From: Gammaproteobacteria bacterium
GTDB lineage: Bacteria; Pseudomonadota; Gammaproteobacteria; Ga0077536
DNA: 64,000 bases
Assembly: GCA_024235015.1 (NCBI GenBank)
Contig: JACKNG010000003.1
Location: 434,001-498,000 of the forward strand
Direction: 5' to 3'
A program made the translations under genes and the position numbers. This document shows, piece after piece, positions 43,970 through 52,741 of the stretch. Every line of letters begins with the position of its first letter. Positions within the stretch are counted from its first letter, which is position 1. Below the pieces are notes generated by a model. The model saw only the letters and a program-made list of their open reading frames with translations, did no database searches and was not told the DNA's origin.

Positions 43970-44737
43970 ATGAACGACGCAGCCTCTCCGCTCGCCGGCA
44001 AGGTGGCGCTCGTCACCGGCGCCTCGCGCGGTATCGGGCGGGCGATCGCCGCGCGGCTCGCGCGATCCGGCGCCGCGGTGGTGGTCAACTACGCAACCGA
44101 TGAGCGGTCCGCCGCTGATCTGGTCGCCGAAATCCGCGGCACCGGCGACGGCGATGCCATCGCCGTCCGCGCGGATGTCGCCTGTGACGCCGACGTCGTG
44201 CACCTGTTCGAGGCCGCCATCGCCCGCTACGGTCGCCTCGACATCGTCGTCGTCAATGCCGGCTACGCATACTTCGCACCGCTGGCCGAGACACCGCTGG
44301 ACGAGTTCGACCGCATGTTCGCCGTCAACACCCGTGGCGCCTTCCTGTGCCTGCGCCAGGCAGCCCGGCAGATCGGCGACGGTGGCCGCATCGTCTGCAT
44401 CTCGACCATCGGCACCGTTCTCAACGGACCCGGTGGTGCGTGCTACTTCGGTAGCAAGGCCGCCATCGAGCAGTTCTGCCGCGTCCTGGCGCACGAACTC
44501 GGCCCGCGCAGGATCACGGTGAACGTCGTCTCGCCGGGTTTCACCGATACCGACATGTTGATCGCGACGGGCGGTAAGGAACCGGCCGCCGCAGCCTGGA
44601 TTGACGGCCTCACCCCACTTGGGCGGCTGGGCCGGCCGGCCGAGATCGCCAACGCCGTGCATTTTCTGGTCAATGCGGAAGGCGCCTGGGTCAACCGGCA
44701 GAACCTCGCTGTCGACGGTGGCATCGTCAGCCGCTGA
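43970..44737 (+). CDS. Short-chain dehydrogenase/reductase
   Basis: 255 aa from ATG 43970 (GGGAG 11 bases upstream; TTG 43964 is an alternative). SDR signatures: VTGASRGIGRAIAARLARSG, VVNAGYAYFAPL, ISTIGTVLNGPGGACYFGSK (catalytic Ser, Tyr and Lys), PGFTDTDMLIATG and a typical C-terminal DGG. It resembles FabG-type 3-ketoacyl reductases but the context does not fix its substrate. It forms a pair with the SDR at 43187 and ends near REP-like element A5. Confidence 0.92.
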   Translation: MNDAASPLAGKVALVTGASRGIGRAIAARLARSGAAVVVNYATDERSAADLVAEIRGTGDGDAIAVRADVACDADVVHLFEAAIARYGRLDIVVVNAGYAYFAPLAETPLDEFDRMFAVNTRGAFLCLRQAARQIGDGGRIVCISTIGTVLNGPGGACYFGSKAAIEQFCRVLAHELGPRRITVNVVSPGFTDTDMLIATGGKEPAAAAWIDGLTPLGRLGRPAEIANAVHFLVNAEGAWVNRQNLAVDGGIVSR

Positions 44738-44839
44738 AACGTCACCGCGCTCGATATGAGCATCCGATGTTGCCTGGCCGACAATGAAGCGAAAAAGGAA
44801 CTGCTCCTACTCCACCGCACTCCGGTCGTCAGCGCGCTT

Positions 44840-44928
44840 GTTCGGGGACAGACCACGGATTTACCGAACGATCCGAATACCCCGCACCGAATTCCCGCCA
44901 GAGAAACCGTGGTCTGTCCCCGAATTCT
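44840..44928. repeat. REP-like element A5
   Basis: Arms TTCGGGGACAGACCACGGAT and ACCGTGGTCTGTCCCCGAATT around about 50 bases; the outer 15 bases pair perfectly. Between the converging SDR (end 44737) and alcohol dehydrogenase (end 44945) genes. Confidence 0.85.
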
Positions 44929-44944
44929 TTGCGCCGCCCGCGAA

Positions 44945-46039
44945 TTACTCGAACATCAACACCGTCCGCGTCACCTCGCCCGCCTCCATCGCGCGGAACG
45001 CCTCGCCGACCCGCTCCAGCGGCTCGTGGCGGGTGACCATGCCGTCGAGGTCGAGACGGCCCTGGCGGTAGAGGTCGAGGTAGCGCGGGGCATCGATGGT
45101 GAAACGGTTGGAGCCCATCATGCAGCCGATGATGCGCTTCTCGGCGAAGAAGTGGTTGGCGATGACCGACACTTTCTCGCCGTGCGGGATGGCGCCGACC
45201 AGTACCGCGGTGCCGTGCGGGGCGAGGCAGTAGAAGGCCTGTTCCAAGAGCTCGGGTACACCGACGGCATCGAAGGCGTAGTCCGGGCCGCCGCGGCTCA
45301 TCTTCTTGATCGCCTTGACGAGATTGGACTCGGCGGCGTTCAGGGTCTCGGTCGCGCCGAAGGCGAGCGCGCTCTTCAACTTGGCGTCGTTGAGGTCGAC
45401 GGCGATGATCTGCCGCGCGCCGGCGATGCGCGCGCCCTGGATGATGGAGATGCCGACGCCGCCGGCACCGAACACCACCACCGACGAACCGGGTTCGACC
45501 TTGGCCGTGTTGAGCGCGGCGCCGACGCCGGTGGTCACCGCGCAGCCGACGAGCGCGGCGCGGTCGAGCGGGATGTCGGGGTCGATCTTCACCACCGCGC
45601 GGTGGTGCAGCAGCATGCCCTCGGCGAAGGCGGCGAGGTCGGCGTACTGGTGGATGACCTCGTCACCCTTGTGAATGCGCGGCGCCTCGCCCGGCGCACG
45701 CTGGCAGGCGGCGCGATCGGTGCAGAGGTGCGGCCGGCCCTGCACGCACTGGGTGCAGGCGCCGCAGAACATCGAGGTGCAGGCGATGACGTGGTCGCCC
45801 GGGGCAACGTTGCGTACCCGCTCGCCCACCGCCTGCACGATGCCGGCCGGTTCGTGGCCGAGCACTTGCGGGCACGGGGTCAGCATGATGCCGCCGTTCA
45901 GGGCGTGCAGGTCGGAATGGCACACGCCACAGGCGACGGTCTTCACCAGCACCTCGTCCGGGCCGGGGTCGGCCAGTTCGACGTCCTCGATGGTGAGCGG
46001 TTGCTTGATGGCGCGTTGTACGGCGGCCTTGATCTTCAT
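44945..46039 (-). CDS. Zinc-dependent alcohol dehydrogenase (class III-like)
   Basis: 364 aa. GVCHSDLHALNGG, GHEPAGIVQAVGERV and the structural-zinc block MFCGACTQCVQGRPHLC (four Cys) are those of medium-chain ADHs; VVVFGAGGVGISIIQGARIA binds NAD(P). The length and the CCH/NDMA-like pattern resemble mycofactocin- or glutathione-linked ADHs, but the class cannot be fixed. The gene lies 35 bases after the Baeyer-Villiger-type gene and in the same direction as the GntR gene, probably one operon. Its role may be oxidation of an alcohol product. Confidence 0.92.
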   Translation of the reverse strand: MKIKAAVQRAIKQPLTIEDVELADPGPDEVLVKTVACGVCHSDLHALNGGIMLTPCPQVLGHEPAGIVQAVGERVRNVAPGDHVIACTSMFCGACTQCVQGRPHLCTDRAACQRAPGEAPRIHKGDEVIHQYADLAAFAEGMLLHHRAVVKIDPDIPLDRAALVGCAVTTGVGAALNTAKVEPGSSVVVFGAGGVGISIIQGARIAGARQIIAVDLNDAKLKSALAFGATETLNAAESNLVKAIKKMSRGGPDYAFDAVGVPELLEQAFYCLAPHGTAVLVGAIPHGEKVSVIANHFFAEKRIIGCMMGSNRFTIDAPRYLDLYRQGRLDLDGMVTRHEPLERVGEAFRAMEAGEVTRTVLMFE

Positions 46040-46074
46040 CGTCGTTCTCCCCTCGCAGATGTCCGCTTACCGCT

Positions 46075-47553
46075 TCAACCGGCCGCGGCGGCGGCGCGCG
46101 GCGCGCTGTCGTAGGCCTCGGTATCGTCGCGCGTGGTACGCGCGGTGTATTCCTCGAGATCGTGCGGCCACTGGGTGACCATGCGACCCGACCTGGCGTT
46201 GTAGTAATGGCCGCAGTTGGCCTGCCACACCTCGACTTGCTTGATGTCCTGCTGCATGACCTCGTTGTAGCGTTGCTCGACGTCGTTGCGCACGTCGATC
46301 CAGGCCAGCCGTTCGCGCATCACGCGCTCGATCTGGCGCACGATGTAGCCGACCTGGCGCTCGATCATGAACAGGATCGAACCGTTGTTGGTATTCGGCC
46401 CGTAGAGCATGAAGAGGTTCGGGAAACCGTGGGTGGTGATGCCGAGATAGGCCTGGGCACCGTCGCTCCAGGCATCGTCGATACGCACCCCGTCGCGTCC
46501 CGTCACCTCGATGGCCGAGAGGTAGCGCGAGACCTGGAAGCCGGTGGCGACGATGACGCAGTCCACTGCGCGCTCGCGGCCATCGGCGGTAACCACGCCG
46601 TGCGCGCCCAGGCGCTCGATCCGATCGGTAACGAGCTCGACCTGCGGCAGGTTGAACGTCGGGTAATAGAGATTGGAGAACAAGGGGCGTTTGCAGCCGA
46701 AGGGATGCGTCGGCACCAGTGCCTGGCGCACGGCCGGATCCTTCACCACCTCGATGTTCTCGAGCGCGAGGCGGGTGTTCTCGGCCTGCAACTCGGGATC
46801 GTTGAAGAGGATGAACTTGTTCAGGTCCTCGTAGATCTGCCGGCGCGACTCGAAGATGGCGTCCGGATCGTTGACGAAGTGCTCGAGTTCTTCCTGCGTG
46901 TAGGGCGCATCGTCCTTCGGCGCCACCCAGTTGGCGGTACGCTGGAAAACGTGCAGTGCCGCGGTCTTGGGCGCGATCTCGGGCACGAACTGCACCGCGC
47001 TCGCGGCCGAGCCGATGACGGCGACACGTTTACCGGCGAGGTCGTAGTCGTGGTCCCAGCGCGCGGAATGGAACAGCTTGCCCTCGAAGTCGTCGAGGCC
47101 GGCGATGTCGGGCCACTGCAACTCGTTGAACATGCCCATGGCGCTGACCAGGAAAGGCGCACGGAAGACCTCGCCGGCGGCCGTCTCGACCACCCACTCG
47201 GTGGCCTCGTCGTCCCAGCGCGCCGCGCTGACCGCCTGGTTGAAGCGGCAGTAGGGCAGGATGGCGTACTTCTCCGCCACGTGCTGCATGTAGTCGAGGA
47301 TCTCGGCCTGGCCGGCGAAGGGCCGCGACCAGTCGCGCTTGATCTCGAAGGAGAAGGAATACAGGTGCGATTTGACGTCGCACTCGGCGCCGGGATAGCG
47401 GTTGTGCCACCACGTACCGCCGACCCCGCCGGCCTTCTCCAGGATGACGAAATCCTCGATGCCCGCCTCGCGCAGCTTGATGGCGGTGCACATGCCGCCC
47501 GGGCCGGCGCCGATGACGATGATGCGATGGTGGTGGGTGGACTTGCTGTTCAT
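46075..47553 (-). CDS. Baeyer-Villiger-type FAD monooxygenase
   Basis: 492 aa from ATG 47553 (AGGGGAG ahead). IIVIGAGPGGMCTAIKLREA (FAD), GGTWWHNRYPGAECDVKSHL, the fingerprint FEGKLFHSARWDHD (Trp-Asp in place of Trp-Pro), VAVIGSAASAVQFVPEIAP (NADPH) and CVIVATGFQVSR are present. It differs from the protein at 26564 and belongs to a separate subgroup. It inserts oxygen into a ketone or oxidises a heteroatom. Lies between the GntR regulator gene (44-base gap) and the ADH gene (35-base gap). Confidence 0.93.
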   Translation of the reverse strand: MNSKSTHHHRIIVIGAGPGGMCTAIKLREAGIEDFVILEKAGGVGGTWWHNRYPGAECDVKSHLYSFSFEIKRDWSRPFAGQAEILDYMQHVAEKYAILPYCRFNQAVSAARWDDEATEWVVETAAGEVFRAPFLVSAMGMFNELQWPDIAGLDDFEGKLFHSARWDHDYDLAGKRVAVIGSAASAVQFVPEIAPKTAALHVFQRTANWVAPKDDAPYTQEELEHFVNDPDAIFESRRQIYEDLNKFILFNDPELQAENTRLALENIEVVKDPAVRQALVPTHPFGCKRPLFSNLYYPTFNLPQVELVTDRIERLGAHGVVTADGRERAVDCVIVATGFQVSRYLSAIEVTGRDGVRIDDAWSDGAQAYLGITTHGFPNLFMLYGPNTNNGSILFMIERQVGYIVRQIERVMRERLAWIDVRNDVEQRYNEVMQQDIKQVEVWQANCGHYYNARSGRMVTQWPHDLEEYTARTTRDDTEAYDSAPRAAAAAG

Positions 47554-47597
47554 GCGCTCCCCTGTGTCGAACTCGGTTCTCTCGCGGCGTGTATCGA

Positions 47598-48362
47598 TCA
47601 ACGGCCGATGACCTGCCGCAGGGTCATCTCGTAATGAAACGTTTCCGGTGGATGCACCGAACGCGAAACCTCGAGCAGGCCGCCGCGCTCGTCGAAGAAG
47701 CGTCGCTCGACGCACATCACCGCGGTACCGGGTGCGAGCTCGAGATCCTGTGCCTCGGCGGCGGTCGCCGCGCTGACCGCGAAGGCCTGGCGGATCTGCG
47801 CGACGTGCACGCCGTAGCGTTGTTCCATGATGGCGAACAGCGGCAGGGCGCTGTCGGCCAGGGCAGCCACCGCGTCGCCGAAGGCGTCCGGCACGTAGAT
47901 GCGTGACGAGGCGATGACCGGGCCACCCGCTTCGCGCCAGCGACAGGTGTGCACGGTCCACCAGGCATAGCCCGCTTCGCAGCCGAGCCAGGTGGCGAGC
48001 GCTTCGTCGGCGACGACGCGCTCGATGCCGATCACCCGTCGCGGGGTCGTCGCGTACTGCAGGAGTTCGTCGACCGAGTTGCAGGCGTAGTTGTAGCGCG
48101 GGTCGACCGCCGTCGCCTGCACCACCGAGCCGTGGCCACGCCGGCTGACGATCAGGCCCTTCTCGTAGAGCGAGCGCAACGCCGCGCGCACGGTGTGGCG
48201 GCTGACGCCGAAGCGCCGGCTCAGCTCGGGCTCGGACGGCAGCAAGTCGCCCGGGCGGTAGCGCCCGGCACGGATCTCGTCGATCAGGGTGCTGGCGAGG
48301 GCTGAGTACTTGGGTGCGGCGGCGGACGGCTTGGCCAGGGGCTCGCGCGGCGTGGTAGGCAT
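47598..48362 (-). CDS. GntR-family regulator with UTRA domain (HutC type)
   Basis: 254 aa from ATG 48362. A TTG at 48398 with GGGGGAGG 7 bases upstream is an alternative that would run the operator into the coding sequence. Winged helix at residues 15-80: ALASTLIDEIRAGRYRPGDL, LLPSEPELSRRFGVSRHTVR, AALRSLYEKGLIVSRRGHGS. The rest is a UTRA ligand-binding domain (VVADEALATWLGCEAG, LELAPGTAVMCVERRFFDE, MTLRQVIGR). HutC/UTRA repressors release DNA on binding a small pathway metabolite. The operator TTGTACGGACAA lies 20 bases upstream, suggesting autoregulation, and five like sites occur elsewhere in the window. Confidence 0.92.
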   Translation of the reverse strand: MPTTPREPLAKPSAAAPKYSALASTLIDEIRAGRYRPGDLLPSEPELSRRFGVSRHTVRAALRSLYEKGLIVSRRGHGSVVQATAVDPRYNYACNSVDELLQYATTPRRVIGIERVVADEALATWLGCEAGYAWWTVHTCRWREAGGPVIASSRIYVPDAFGDAVAALADSALPLFAIMEQRYGVHVAQIRQAFAVSAATAAEAQDLELAPGTAVMCVERRFFDERGGLLEVSRSVHPPETFHYEMTLRQVIGR

Positions 48363-48381
48363 GCCCGGAGTGTAGGGGCGG

Positions 48382-48393
48382 TTGTACGGACAA
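48382..48393. promoter_or_regulatory. GntR-type operator, pair 3 left site
   Basis: TTGTACGGACAA, 20 bases upstream of the GntR gene. One of two sites in the divergent promoter 48363-48540, exactly 64 bp centre to centre from the site at 48446. Confidence 0.75.
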
Positions 48394-48445
48394 TTCAACG
48401 GAAACCTCCCCCAAGGGGGACGCTGTGGGCCGCTACCCGCTCACC

Positions 48446-48457
48446 TTGTCCGGACAG
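48446..48457. promoter_or_regulatory. GntR-type operator, pair 3 right site
   Basis: TTGTCCGGACAG, 84 bases upstream of the LLM gene. Second site of the pair controlling the GntR operon and the LLM gene. Confidence 0.75.
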
Positions 48458-48540
48458 ATCGCCGCGTGCAATCATCCCGGGTCGCCGCCGCGCCCGTGCG
48501 CGGCGCCATTCTTTGCAGCACACGAGGGGAGTAGCAGCGC

Positions 48541-49743
48541 ATGGAAATCGGCGTCTTTCACCTGCCGACCATCGGCGGCCAGGCACAGCTCGAACAGGGC
48601 ATGGCCGGCCGCCGTACCGATCTCTACCAACACATGCTCGGCCATCTCGCCGAGGAGGCCCGCTACCTCGACGAGCACGGCTACTACGGCGTCGCGTTCA
48701 CCGAGCACCACTTCCATATCGAGGGCGAGGAAGTCTCGACCAACCCGGTCATGCTCGACCTCTTCCTCGGCATGCAGACGAAGAACCTGCGCGTCGGCCA
48801 GTGCGGCCTGGTCCTGCCCTGCCACAACCCGCTGCGCATCGCCGAGGACGTCGCCATCCTCGACCAGATGACCCAGGGTCGCGCCTTCGCCGGGTTCGCT
48901 CGCGGCTACCAGCCGCGCTGGGTCAACACCCTCGGCCAGCACTATGCGACGCTCGCCGACAGCGACTCCGACCCGGCCGCCTACGAGCAGCTCAAGAAGG
49001 AGCTCTACGAAGAGCACTGGGAGATCATCGTCAAGGCGTGGACCAACGACACCTTCAGCCACCAGGGCAAGCACTGGACCATCCCGACCAAGGACACCTT
49101 CTGGCAGGCCCACGCGGTGACCCGGGCCTTCGGCCGTGGGGTCGACGAGCGCGGCTACCTGACCGAGATCGGCACCGTCCCCGCGACCTACCAGAAACCG
49201 CACCCGCCGCTGTTCCAGCCGTTCAGCTTCTCGGAGAGTTCGATCCGCTGGGGGGTTGCCCACGACGCCGTGCCGATCACCGTCGTCTGCGATCACGAAC
49301 TGCTTCACGGCCAGTTCCGCGCCGGCCAGGAAGCGGCCGCCGCGGCGGGCAAGGATTACGCCTACGGCCAGGGCATGGGCATCATCCGCGAGCTGGTCGT
49401 CGCCGACACCGACGCCGAGGCCATGGCGCTCGCGAAGAACGCCGGCGCCTTCATCTGGACCAACTTCTTCGAACCCTTCGGCTTCAACGCCGCCATCGCC
49501 CACCCGGGCGAAGACCCGGCCAGCATTCCCAACACCTTCGAATCGATGATCGAACGCGGGCTGACCATCGCCGGCAGCCCCGACACGGTGTGCCGCGCGC
49601 TGGAGAAGCTGTTCAAGGAATTCCCGGCCGAGTTCTTCTGGAACTACGTCTACAACGAGATGCTGCCGCACGCCGCCGCGATGCGCAGCCACGAGCTGTT
49701 GACCGAGAAGGTCTGGCCGCATTTCACCGCCAAGGTGCGGTAA
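48541..49743 (+). CDS. LLM class flavin-dependent oxidoreductase
   Basis: 400 aa. Luciferase-like family: MEIGVFHLPTIGGQAQLEQG, EHGYYGVAFTEHHFHIEGEE, GLVLPCHNPLRIAEDVAILD and GRAFAGFARGYQPRW; late GLTIAGSPDTVCRAL. The last block is the 'GtPdtV' signature of the alkanal monooxygenase group. FMN/FMNH2 or F420 could be the cofactor. It is divergent from the GntR regulator behind paired operators and is probably the first gene of a rightward unit. ATG 48541 is preceded by ACGAGGGGAGTAGC. Confidence 0.88.
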   Translation: MEIGVFHLPTIGGQAQLEQGMAGRRTDLYQHMLGHLAEEARYLDEHGYYGVAFTEHHFHIEGEEVSTNPVMLDLFLGMQTKNLRVGQCGLVLPCHNPLRIAEDVAILDQMTQGRAFAGFARGYQPRWVNTLGQHYATLADSDSDPAAYEQLKKELYEEHWEIIVKAWTNDTFSHQGKHWTIPTKDTFWQAHAVTRAFGRGVDERGYLTEIGTVPATYQKPHPPLFQPFSFSESSIRWGVAHDAVPITVVCDHELLHGQFRAGQEAAAAAGKDYAYGQGMGIIRELVVADTDAEAMALAKNAGAFIWTNFFEPFGFNAAIAHPGEDPASIPNTFESMIERGLTIAGSPDTVCRALEKLFKEFPAEFFWNYVYNEMLPHAAAMRSHELLTEKVWPHFTAKVR

Positions 49744-49792
49744 TCAGACACCAGCGAGGGGGTCGCGTCCGGGGGCACGCAAGCGGGGACTG

Positions 49793-49861
49793 ATGGTGAC
49801 AGTATACTTTTCGCTCGCGCCGCCCTCGGCGAAAGCGGGTCGAAAAGTATACTGTCACCAT
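49793..49861. repeat. REP-like element C
   Basis: Arms ATGGTGACAGTATACTTTT and AAAAGTATACTGTCACCAT, extended to CG, are perfect complements of about 21 bases around a GC-rich centre with its own inner stem. It follows the LLM gene. Upstream bases 49744-49754 (TCAGACACCAG) resemble half of element D. Confidence 0.88.
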
Positions 49862-50106
49862 TACCGCTGCAGCACTGCGCACTGGCTCCGGGGCCACGCC
49901 CTCGAGCGGGCGCCGCGCGTGAACCGCGCTGCACGGAACGCACCGAGGACACAGGGGCCTGGTGGGACCGGGAAGGGCTAGTCGACCATCTCGCCGGCGC
50001 GTCCGGCACACGGTAGCCACGAACCCGCAAACCAGCAGGTCGCTGTGTCCTCCGTGCGCTTCGCGCCACGCTCGACCGCATGGTCACGAACGGGAAGGGT
50101 TCGACG

Positions 50107-51255
50107 ATGGTGGATACCTATGAAATGCTCGAGGCGCGCTGGGAGGAAGAACGGCGCAGCTGCCCGCAACCGATCGAGCGCGACGACCTGCCGGTCGATT
50201 ACGAGGCCATCACCCCGGCGTGGCTGACCCGGGTGCTCTGCGCGGAGCATCCCGGCGCGGAAATCACGAAGGTCACCCTCGGCCCTACCGACGAAGGCAC
50301 CTCGAGCCGGCGCCGCCTGCACCTCGAGTACAACCCCGCCGGGCGCGCCGCCGGCCTGCCGGCCACGGTGTTCTGCAAGTCCACCCACACCCTGAAGAGC
50401 CGCTTCCAGCTCGCCCTGAACGGTTTCGTCGAGGGCGAGGTGCGCTTCTACAACCACATCCAGCCGGTGCTCGGCATCGAATCGCCGCGACCGCTGTTCG
50501 CCAACTTCGACCCGCACACCTTCAACTCGATCGTCATCCTCGAGGACATGGGCGACGCGGTCACCTTCTGCCGCCACGACGAGCCGATGAGCCGCGCGCG
50601 CGCCGAGAGCCAGGTGCGACTGCTGGCGAAGATGCACGCCAAGTACCACGGCAGCGACGCACTCACGCGTGCGTTTCCCTACCTGCGCACCTGGCTCGAC
50701 ACCTTCACCGCCACCGCCGAGAACGGTTTCGAGGACGCCGGCGCACGCGGCTTCGGCATGGCCGAGAGCGTGATCCCGCCGCGCCTGTTCGCACGTGAGG
50801 CCGAGGTGTGGCCGGCGACCGTGGCCTCCGCCGCCCGCCACGAGCACCTGCCGCACTCGGTCATCCATTCCGACGTGCATCTCAAGAACTGGTACATCGC
50901 GGCCAGCGGCGAGATGGGCCTGAACGACTGGCAGTGCGTCTGCCGCGGACACTGGGGTCGCGATCTCGCCTACGCCATCTCGACCGCGCTCGAGCCGGAC
51001 GACCGGCGCGCCTGGGAACGCGATCTCATTGCGCTCTACCTCGACGAACTGGCCGGCCACGGGGTGGCGAAGATCCCTTTCGACGAGGCCTTCACCCATT
51101 ACCGCCAGCAGCTCTTCGGCGCGCTGCTGTGGTGGACCGGCACGCTGGGCCAGCCGCCCAATGCCCCCGAGATGCAGCCGCGCGACAGTTGCCTGCAGTT
51201 CATCGGTCGCATGGCGGTGGCCATCGACGACCTCGACGCCCTGGATGCCTTCTGA
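50107..51255 (+). CDS. Choline/aminoglycoside kinase-like phosphotransferase (EcKinase/DUF1679-like)
   Basis: 382 aa from ATG 50107 (GGGAAGGG ahead; ATG 50080 lacks a ribosome site). APH/ChoK fold: TVFCKSTHTLKSRFQLAL near the N-terminal lobe, GEVRFYNHIQPVLGIESPR, IVILEDMGDAVTF (hinge), then HSVIHSDVHLKNWYI (HxD...N catalytic loop) and LNDWQCVCRGHWGRDLAYAI (metal-binding DWQ). This branch is often annotated 'phosphotransferase' and occurs next to acyl-CoA dehydrogenases or steroid-degradation genes. Substrate unknown. It follows the LLM gene after 363 bases that hold only REP-like element C. Confidence 0.85.
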   Translation: MVDTYEMLEARWEEERRSCPQPIERDDLPVDYEAITPAWLTRVLCAEHPGAEITKVTLGPTDEGTSSRRRLHLEYNPAGRAAGLPATVFCKSTHTLKSRFQLALNGFVEGEVRFYNHIQPVLGIESPRPLFANFDPHTFNSIVILEDMGDAVTFCRHDEPMSRARAESQVRLLAKMHAKYHGSDALTRAFPYLRTWLDTFTATAENGFEDAGARGFGMAESVIPPRLFAREAEVWPATVASAARHEHLPHSVIHSDVHLKNWYIAASGEMGLNDWQCVCRGHWGRDLAYAISTALEPDDRRAWERDLIALYLDELAGHGVAKIPFDEAFTHYRQQLFGALLWWTGTLGQPPNAPEMQPRDSCLQFIGRMAVAIDDLDALDAF

Positions 51256-51400
51256 CGGCACGCGCAGCGCGGGGCGGAAGATCGGTGTCCCCTGTGCAGA
51301 GTCGCTCGTGGCCTGGCCGGCGAAGCCGGGTGAATACCTCTACTGCGACCGAATTCGGATGGCTTAACATCGCCGCTTTCCAAGCCGGCACAGCGCTTCG

Positions 51401-52708
51401 ATGACCGACACTTCCACGCGCCCCTGGTGGGCGGCATTCGGCCCCGGGCTGGTCTTCGCCGGCGCCGCCGTCGGGGTCTCGCACCTGGTGCAGTCCACGC
51501 GCGCCGGCGCCAGCTTCGGCCTTGCCGCGCTGGTGGTGGTGGTGCTGGCTTGCGCGGTCAAGTTCCCGGCCTTCCGCTTCGGCCCCCTCTATGCTGGCGC
51601 TACCGGCCATTCCCTGCTCGCCGCCTATCGCCGCCAGGGCCGCTGGACGCTGGTGATCTTCGCCCTGCTGACCCTGTGCACCATGTTCACCGTGACCGCC
51701 GCCGTGACCCTGGTCACCGCCGGTATCGCCATCCCGGTGCTGGGCCTGGGGCCGTGGCTCGCCGCCACCGTCGGCGCCGCGCATGGCCCCCTCGCGGTCT
51801 CCGCCGTGCTGCTCGCCGGCGCGGCCATACTGCTCGCGCTGGGCGGCTATCCCTGGCTCGATCGCTTCATCAAGTTCGTCATGCCCGTGTTGAGCGTGGC
51901 GACCCTGGCCGCGACCCTGCTCGCCCTGCGTCACATCGAGTGGTCCTGGGCCGCGCTGCTGCCCGATCGCACCCTGTTCACCGCCCCCGGCGTCGCGTTC
52001 ACCGTGGCCTTGATCGGCTGGATGCCCTCGGCCATCGACATCTCGGTGTGGAGTTCGCTGTGGACGGTGGCGCGGGCGCGCCAGGGCGACGGCATTGTGC
52101 ATACGCGCGGCGCACTGCTCGACTTCGATGCCGGCTACGCCGTCACCCTGCTGCTCGCGCTGGCCTTCGTCGTGCTCGGCACCGCCGTGATGCACGGCCG
52201 CGGCATCGGCTTCGAGAACAGTCCGCCGGCGTTCGCGACCCAGGTCATCGATCTCTACGCGAGCATGCTCGGCGACTGGAGTCGACCGGTGATCGGCGCC
52301 TGCGCGCTACTGGTCATGATCTCGACCGTGGTCACGGTCGTCGACGGCTTCCCGCGCGTCATCGCCGCGCTGCTCGCCCAGTGGCAGGCCGAGTTGCACG
52401 GCGCAGCGGCGGCCGGTGAAGGCGACCGCCGGGTCTACCGCGCCGCCTTCGCCGTCGTCGCCCTCGGTGCGCTGGCCATCCTCGCCTTCGGCATGCAGAG
52501 CTTCAAGGGCCTGGTCGACCTCGCCACCACCATCTCCTTCCTCACCGCGCCGGTACTGGCCTGGTTCAACCATCGTGCCGTGCACGGCGACGACGTCGCA
52601 CCGGCCTTGCGCCCGGGCGTCGTGCTGCGCCGCTGGAGCCTGGCCGCCATCGCCGTGCAGGCAGCTTTCGCCGCCTGGTTCGTGTGGACGTTCTTCGTCG
52701 CCGGCTGA
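51401..52708 (+). CDS. Nramp-like divalent cation transporter, non-canonical
   Basis: 435 aa with about ten to eleven hydrophobic helices. The order and size match the Nramp (SLC11) fold: FGPGLVFAGAAVGVSHLVQS in helix 1 and a helix-6-like GWMPSAIDISVWSSLW. The canonical helix-1 DPGN is replaced by a stretch ending AVGVSH and helix 6 has MPSAID rather than the usual MPH, so ligands of Mn2+/Fe2+ are changed. It may transport another ion or substrate. It starts 145 bases after the kinase-like gene. Confidence 0.7.
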   Translation: MTDTSTRPWWAAFGPGLVFAGAAVGVSHLVQSTRAGASFGLAALVVVVLACAVKFPAFRFGPLYAGATGHSLLAAYRRQGRWTLVIFALLTLCTMFTVTAAVTLVTAGIAIPVLGLGPWLAATVGAAHGPLAVSAVLLAGAAILLALGGYPWLDRFIKFVMPVLSVATLAATLLALRHIEWSWAALLPDRTLFTAPGVAFTVALIGWMPSAIDISVWSSLWTVARARQGDGIVHTRGALLDFDAGYAVTLLLALAFVVLGTAVMHGRGIGFENSPPAFATQVIDLYASMLGDWSRPVIGACALLVMISTVVTVVDGFPRVIAALLAQWQAELHGAAAAGEGDRRVYRAAFAVVALGALAILAFGMQSFKGLVDLATTISFLTAPVLAWFNHRAVHGDDVAPALRPGVVLRRWSLAAIAVQAAFAAWFVWTFFVAG

Positions 52709-52741
52709 GCGTTCGCCGCAAGCCCGAACCCGCGCCGTGTT

